64,000 bases of DNA, taken from contig NZ_WHOS01000021.1 of NCBI RefSeq assembly GCF_013340935.1, forward strand, positions 47,393-111,392, given 5' to 3'. How positions within the stretch are numbered: position 1 is the stretch's first letter; every line of letters starts with the position of its first letter. Below the pieces are notes generated by a model. That model worked only from the letters and a program-made list of their open reading frames with translations, was not told where the DNA came from and searched no databases. Origin of the DNA: Azospirillum melinis (lineage in GTDB: Bacteria > Pseudomonadota > Alphaproteobacteria > Azospirillales > Azospirillaceae). This document shows positions 60,655 through 64,000 of the stretch, piece by piece. The position numbers were made by a program, and so were the translations under genes.

Positions 60655-60785
60655 CCTTCTCCGCCACCCGGCCCCGTTTCCGGTCCTCTCTCCAGACATG
60701 GACGGCGGACCAGGGGGCCGGCTCCCATCGACCGCAACCCGGCCGGCGCGTAGAGGCGGGCGGGACAAGGTGAGGTAACAGGACC

Positions 60786-62060
60786 ATGAACAAACAGACG
60801 ACGCTGATCATCGTCGCCATGCTGCTGGGCATCGTCACCGGCTATGTCTGCAACAGCCTGTTCGATGCGGCCACCGCCAAGGAGATCGCGGGCTATTTCG
60901 CGATGGTGACGGACATCTTCCTGCGCCTGATCAAGATGATCATCGCGCCCCTGATCTTCGCCACCCTGGTCGCCGGCATGGCCGGCATGGGCGACGCCCG
61001 CACCGTCGGCCGCATCGGCGGCAAGGCGGTCGGCTGGTTCCTGATGGCGTCCTTCGTGTCGCTGTTCATCGGGCTGATCTTCGCCAACCTGCTGCATCCG
61101 GGCGCCAATGTGGGCGTGCCGCTGCCCGACGTGGCGGCCAGCGCCGGCCTGAAGACCTCCGCCCTGAACCTGAAGGATTTCCTGACCCACGTCTTCCCGC
61201 GCAACTTCTTCGAGGCGATGGCGAACAACGAGATCCTGCAGATCCTGATCTTCTCGGTCTTCGTCGGCCTCGCCATCGGCCAGCTGCGCGACACCAAGGC
61301 CGGCCTGCTCGCCCGCTCGATCGAAGAGGTCGTGCCGGTGATGCTGAAGGTCACCGACTATGTGATGCGCTTCGCTCCCATCGGCGTCTTCGCCGCCGTC
61401 GCCAACGTGGTGACCACCCAGGGGCTGGGCGTGCTGCTGGTCTACGGCAAGTTCATGGGCAGCTTCTACGTGGCGCTCGCGGTGCTGTGGGCGGTGCTGG
61501 TCTTCGCCGGCTTCGTCGTTCTGAAGGGCGACGTGTTCCGCGTGGTCAAGGCGATGCGCCAGCCGATGCTGCTGGGCTTCTCCACCGCGTCCAGCGAATC
61601 CGCCTATCCCCGCGTGATGGAGGAGTTGAAGACGCTGGGCGTGCGCGAACGGGTGATCGGCTTCGTGCTGCCGCTCGGCTATTCCTTCAACCTCGACGGC
61701 TCGATGATCTACACGGCCTTCGCGTCGCTGTTCATCGCCCAGGCCTATGGCATCCCGCTGACGCTGGAACAGCAGATCGTCATGCTGCTGGTGCTGATGG
61801 TGTCGAGCAAGGGCATCGCCGGCGTTCCGCGCTCCTCGCTGGTGGTGGTGGCCGCGGTGCTGCCGATGTTCCACCTGCCGGAGGCCGGCGTGCTGCTGAT
61901 CATGGGCATCGACCATTTCCTCGACATGGGCCGCACCGCCACCAACGTGCTGGGCAACGGCATCGCCACCACGGTGGTCGCCAAGTGGGAGAACGCCATC
62001 GGCACTGAGGAGGACGAGGAGGCCGGTGCCGCCCTGCCCTCCCCGGCCGCTGCCGAGTAA
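60786..62060 (+). CDS. dctA: C4-dicarboxylate/cation symporter, DctA family
   Basis: A 424-residue inner-membrane DAACS carrier. Family motifs are FSTASSESAYPRVMEEL, GYSFNLDGSMIYTAFASLFI and VSSKGIAGVPRSSLVVVAAV, and MGIDHFLDMGRTATNVLGNG near the C-terminus. The SSS region and FNLDGS motif agree with aspartate/dicarboxylate transport. It lies 131 bp after aspA and just before a dctB-like kinase gene, so it is the likely carrier sensed by DctBD. It differs clearly from the paralogue at 10204, for example in the ASSES and SKGIAG motifs. Confidence 0.94.
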   Translation: MNKQTTLIIVAMLLGIVTGYVCNSLFDAATAKEIAGYFAMVTDIFLRLIKMIIAPLIFATLVAGMAGMGDARTVGRIGGKAVGWFLMASFVSLFIGLIFANLLHPGANVGVPLPDVAASAGLKTSALNLKDFLTHVFPRNFFEAMANNEILQILIFSVFVGLAIGQLRDTKAGLLARSIEEVVPVMLKVTDYVMRFAPIGVFAAVANVVTTQGLGVLLVYGKFMGSFYVALAVLWAVLVFAGFVVLKGDVFRVVKAMRQPMLLGFSTASSESAYPRVMEELKTLGVRERVIGFVLPLGYSFNLDGSMIYTAFASLFIAQAYGIPLTLEQQIVMLLVLMVSSKGIAGVPRSSLVVVAAVLPMFHLPEAGVLLIMGIDHFLDMGRTATNVLGNGIATTVVAKWENAIGTEEDEEAGAALPSPAAAE

Positions 62061-62094
62061 CGGGCCGATACCCTGACGGAGCGGTACAGAAGAC

Positions 62095-62157
62095 AGGCGG
62101 GCAATGGAACGGGGCTTCTGCTATGATGCGGAGGCCCCTCTCCCTGCCCGCCTTTTT
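62095..62157 (+). terminator. Terminator or attenuator spanning the dctB start
   Basis: Outer arms AGGCGGGCA (62095-62103) and TGCCCGCCT (62145-62153), an inner stem GGGGCTTC/GAGGCCCC with one G-U pair, then TTTTT at 62153-62157. The start codons ATGATG at 62123-62128 lie in the apical loop and GGGG of the likely ribosome site is in the inner stem. Confidence 0.7.
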
Positions 62158-64000
62158 CATGCCCGCCGCCAGACGCCTCCGCACCATCGGCCTTCTCCTG
62201 CCGGCGCTCGCCGGTCTGGCCCTGCTTGCCGGCGTCGTGGGCTTCCGCATCAGCGAGGGGATGGGCCTCGCCGCGTTGCAGGAGACCGGGCACCACCGGC
62301 TCGACCTCTATGCCGAGAGCCTTGAGCGCGAGATCGACAAATACGCCTATTTCCCGGCGACTCTGGGGCTGGAGCGCGACGTCCTCGACCTCGTCACCGG
62401 ACGGGCGCCACTGGCCTGGGGGCTGAACCGCTATCTGGAACGGCTGAACGAGCGGGCCGGCACCCTGTCGATCTATGTGCTGAACCGCCGGGGCCGGGTG
62501 CTGGCCGCCAGCAACTGGAACCGCCCGGACAGCTTCATCAACGAGGATCTGTCCTACCGCCCCTATTTCATCGAGGCCGCCGCCGGCCGCCAGGGCCGGT
62601 TCTTCGGGGTCGGCACCACGCGGGGGGAAGCCGGCTATTACCTCTCCTCGCCGCTGACCGAGGATGGCGCCATCGTCGGCGTCGCCGTGGTGAAGGTCAG
62701 CCTGGAGCAGCTGGAGCAATCCTGGTCGACGGTCGAGGCGCCGGTGCTGGTCGCCGACGAGAACGGCGTGGTGATCCTTGCCTCCGTACCCTCCTGGAAA
62801 TTCACCACCCTGCGGCCGATGGACGAGCCGACCCGCCGCCATTTCGACCAGACCCTGCAATACAACGCCCGCCCGCTTTCGCCGCTGGGGCTGATGCGGC
62901 AGGATCGCATCGCCGCCGACGCCGAACTGGTGCGCCTCTCCCGCCCGGCCGACGGGCAGTTGGAGGAGACAGTTTTCCCGGTGTCCGGCGGGTTCCTGGC
63001 CCAGACGGCCCCCCTGCAAGGCACCGGCTGGACGATGACCGTGCTGTCGCCGGTCGATCAGGTGACCGGCATGGCCTGGACCCGCGCCGCCCTCGCCGCG
63101 ATGGGCAGCGCCGTCCCCGGCATCCTGCTGCTGATGTGGGTGCAGCGCCGCCGCCACCTGCATGAGCTTGAACGCAAGGTGGAGGAGCGCACCCGCAACC
63201 TGCGCGCCGCCCAGGACGAACTGGTCCATGCCGGCAAGCTGGCGGTGATCGGCCAGCTCTCCGCCGGTCTGGCGCATGAACTGAACCAGCCGCTGGCGGC
63301 GCTCCGCACCCTGTCGGGCAACACGGTGAAGTTCCTCCAGCGCGGCAATCTGGAGGCGGCGCAGGGCAACCTGGAGCGCATCGCCCATCTGGTGGACAGC
63401 ATGGGAGCGCTGACGAGCCAGCTTAAATCCTTTGCCCGCAAATCCTCCGGCGCCCCCCGCCCCATCGCGGTGCGACGGCCCATCGACAATGCGCTGTTCC
63501 TGCTGGACCAGCGGCTGCGGCGCTCCGGTGTCGCCATGCAGGTCGACGCGCCGGAGGATGTCGCGGCACTCTGCGATCCCAACCGGCTGGAGCAGGTGCT
63601 GGTCAATCTGGTCGCCAACGGCCTGGATGCGCTGGCCGGTCGGACGGGAGGCAGGCTGACGCTGACCGCCCGGACGGAGGGCGACCGGGTGCGTATCGAG
63701 ATCGCCGACAATGGCCCCGGCCTGCCCGCCGAGGTGTTGCCCCGCCTGTTCGAGCCCTTCTTCACCACCAAGGAGGCGGTGAAGGATGGGACGAAGGAGG
63801 GAAGCGGCGGGCTCGGCTTGGGTCTTGCCATCTCGGCCGGGATCGTGCGTGACTTCGGCGGCGCCCTGACCGGGGCGAACGGCCCGGATGGCGGGGCGGT
63901 CTTCACCATCGACCTTCCCGCCGCCGCCCTGCCCAACGACCCGGCCTCAATCCTTGCCGCCACACAGGCCGGAGAGCTCATATGTCCGACCCTGCCGCCC
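62123..64000 (+). CDS. dctB: C4-dicarboxylate sensor histidine kinase (3' partial)
   Basis: 626 codons are visible before the window ends with no stop. A first membrane helix (LLLPALAGLALLAGVVGF), a periplasmic double-PAS domain (about residues 45-300; SYRPYFIEAAAGRQGRFFGV and GYYLSSPLTEDGAIVGVAVV) and a second helix (AALAAMGSAVPGILLLMWV) lead to a coiled coil. The HisKA box GLAHELNQPLAALRTLSG and the HATPase (NLVANGLDALAG, IADNGPGLP, GGLGLGLAIS) follow. This is the DctB pattern. Position after aspA-dctA fits. The start is uncertain: ATG at 62123 or 62126, both in a terminator loop, or 62159, which lacks a ribosome site. Confidence 0.92.
   Translation, partial: MMRRPLSLPAFFMPAARRLRTIGLLLPALAGLALLAGVVGFRISEGMGLAALQETGHHRLDLYAESLEREIDKYAYFPATLGLERDVLDLVTGRAPLAWGLNRYLERLNERAGTLSIYVLNRRGRVLAASNWNRPDSFINEDLSYRPYFIEAAAGRQGRFFGVGTTRGEAGYYLSSPLTEDGAIVGVAVVKVSLEQLEQSWSTVEAPVLVADENGVVILASVPSWKFTTLRPMDEPTRRHFDQTLQYNARPLSPLGLMRQDRIAADAELVRLSRPADGQLEETVFPVSGGFLAQTAPLQGTGWTMTVLSPVDQVTGMAWTRAALAAMGSAVPGILLLMWVQRRRHLHELERKVEERTRNLRAAQDELVHAGKLAVIGQLSAGLAHELNQPLAALRTLSGNTVKFLQRGNLEAAQGNLERIAHLVDSMGALTSQLKSFARKSSGAPRPIAVRRPIDNALFLLDQRLRRSGVAMQVDAPEDVAALCDPNRLEQVLVNLVANGLDALAGRTGGRLTLTARTEGDRVRIEIADNGPGLPAEVLPRLFEPFFTTKEAVKDGTKEGSGGLGLGLAISAGIVRDFGGALTGANGPDGGAVFTIDLPAAALPNDPASILAATQAGELICPTLPP
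63982..64000 (+). CDS. dctD: Probable start of dctD (partial)
   Basis: ATG at 63982 is preceded by GGAGAG seven bases upstream and opens MSDPAA before the window ends. The position overlapping the end of dctB is where the cognate sigma-54 response regulator gene normally starts. Only six codons are visible, so the identity is inferred from context. Confidence 0.4.

Overview
The window is G+C-rich, gene-dense DNA with strong G/C third positions, Shine-Dalgarno starts, many LysR regulators, DctA carriers, sigma-54 control and FixJ- and KaiC-type signalling proteins. This suggests an alphaproteobacterium of the Azospirillum/Rhodospirillales type. That placement is inference from gene content; no rRNA, tRNA, CRISPR or insertion sequence was seen.

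Layout. 1-4793: the end of a peptide-type ABC transporter ATPase, followed by an M20-fold and an M24-fold protein that both lack expected metal ligands, then a convergent secreted M20 peptidase. 4954-10130: an SDR, two LysR regulators, an NmrA-like protein, a ParDE toxin-antitoxin pair with a recognisable promoter, and a HAD phosphatase. 10204-13752: a prpF/galD-like tautomerase and a dicarboxylate carrier, divergent from a LysR gene across a palindromic operator.

13767-28603 is the most distinctive part. A four-component soluble diiron monooxygenase (prmABCD-like, propane monooxygenase group) is followed by a dedicated GroEL-like chaperonin and an AcoR-type sigma-54 activator. Divergent from it is a periplasmic oxidation module: cytochrome c, VOC protein, Tat-exported small subunit and GMC dehydrogenase. 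The 513-bp gap holds two consensus sigma-54 promoters facing opposite ways, with three enhancer-like repeats between them. One activator could therefore switch on hydroxylation and the following alcohol oxidation together. A PDR-type reductase and a stand-alone PAS protein follow behind a near-perfect SoxR-type promoter.

28626-36121: an acyl-CoA ligase, a MmyB-type regulator, an epimerase-like SDR, an AraC regulator, a Fsr-like MFS exporter, an aldo/keto reductase and a LysR. 36129-45175: a signalling cluster with two hybrid kinases flanking a two-domain KaiC-like ATPase, a lone receiver, and a FixJ-like regulator with its kinase. 45217-51934: a disulfide reductase-like flavoprotein, then a tri-haem cytochrome / 2Fe-2S / molybdenum hydroxylase operon ending in a 2,6-dihydroxypyridine-hydroxylase-like flavoprotein, which suggests N-heteroaromatic or aldehyde oxidation.

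52061-59015: an AraC regulator with a start-site hairpin, a TetR-MFS pair with a clear operator, LysR, a quinone reductase, GNAT, a hydroxypyruvate isomerase-like protein and a MOSC protein. 59042-64000: a C4-dicarboxylate block with two DctD-like palindromes, a sigma-54 promoter, aspA, dctA, a terminator whose hairpin contains the next start codon, dctB (running off the end) and the first codons of a probable dctD.
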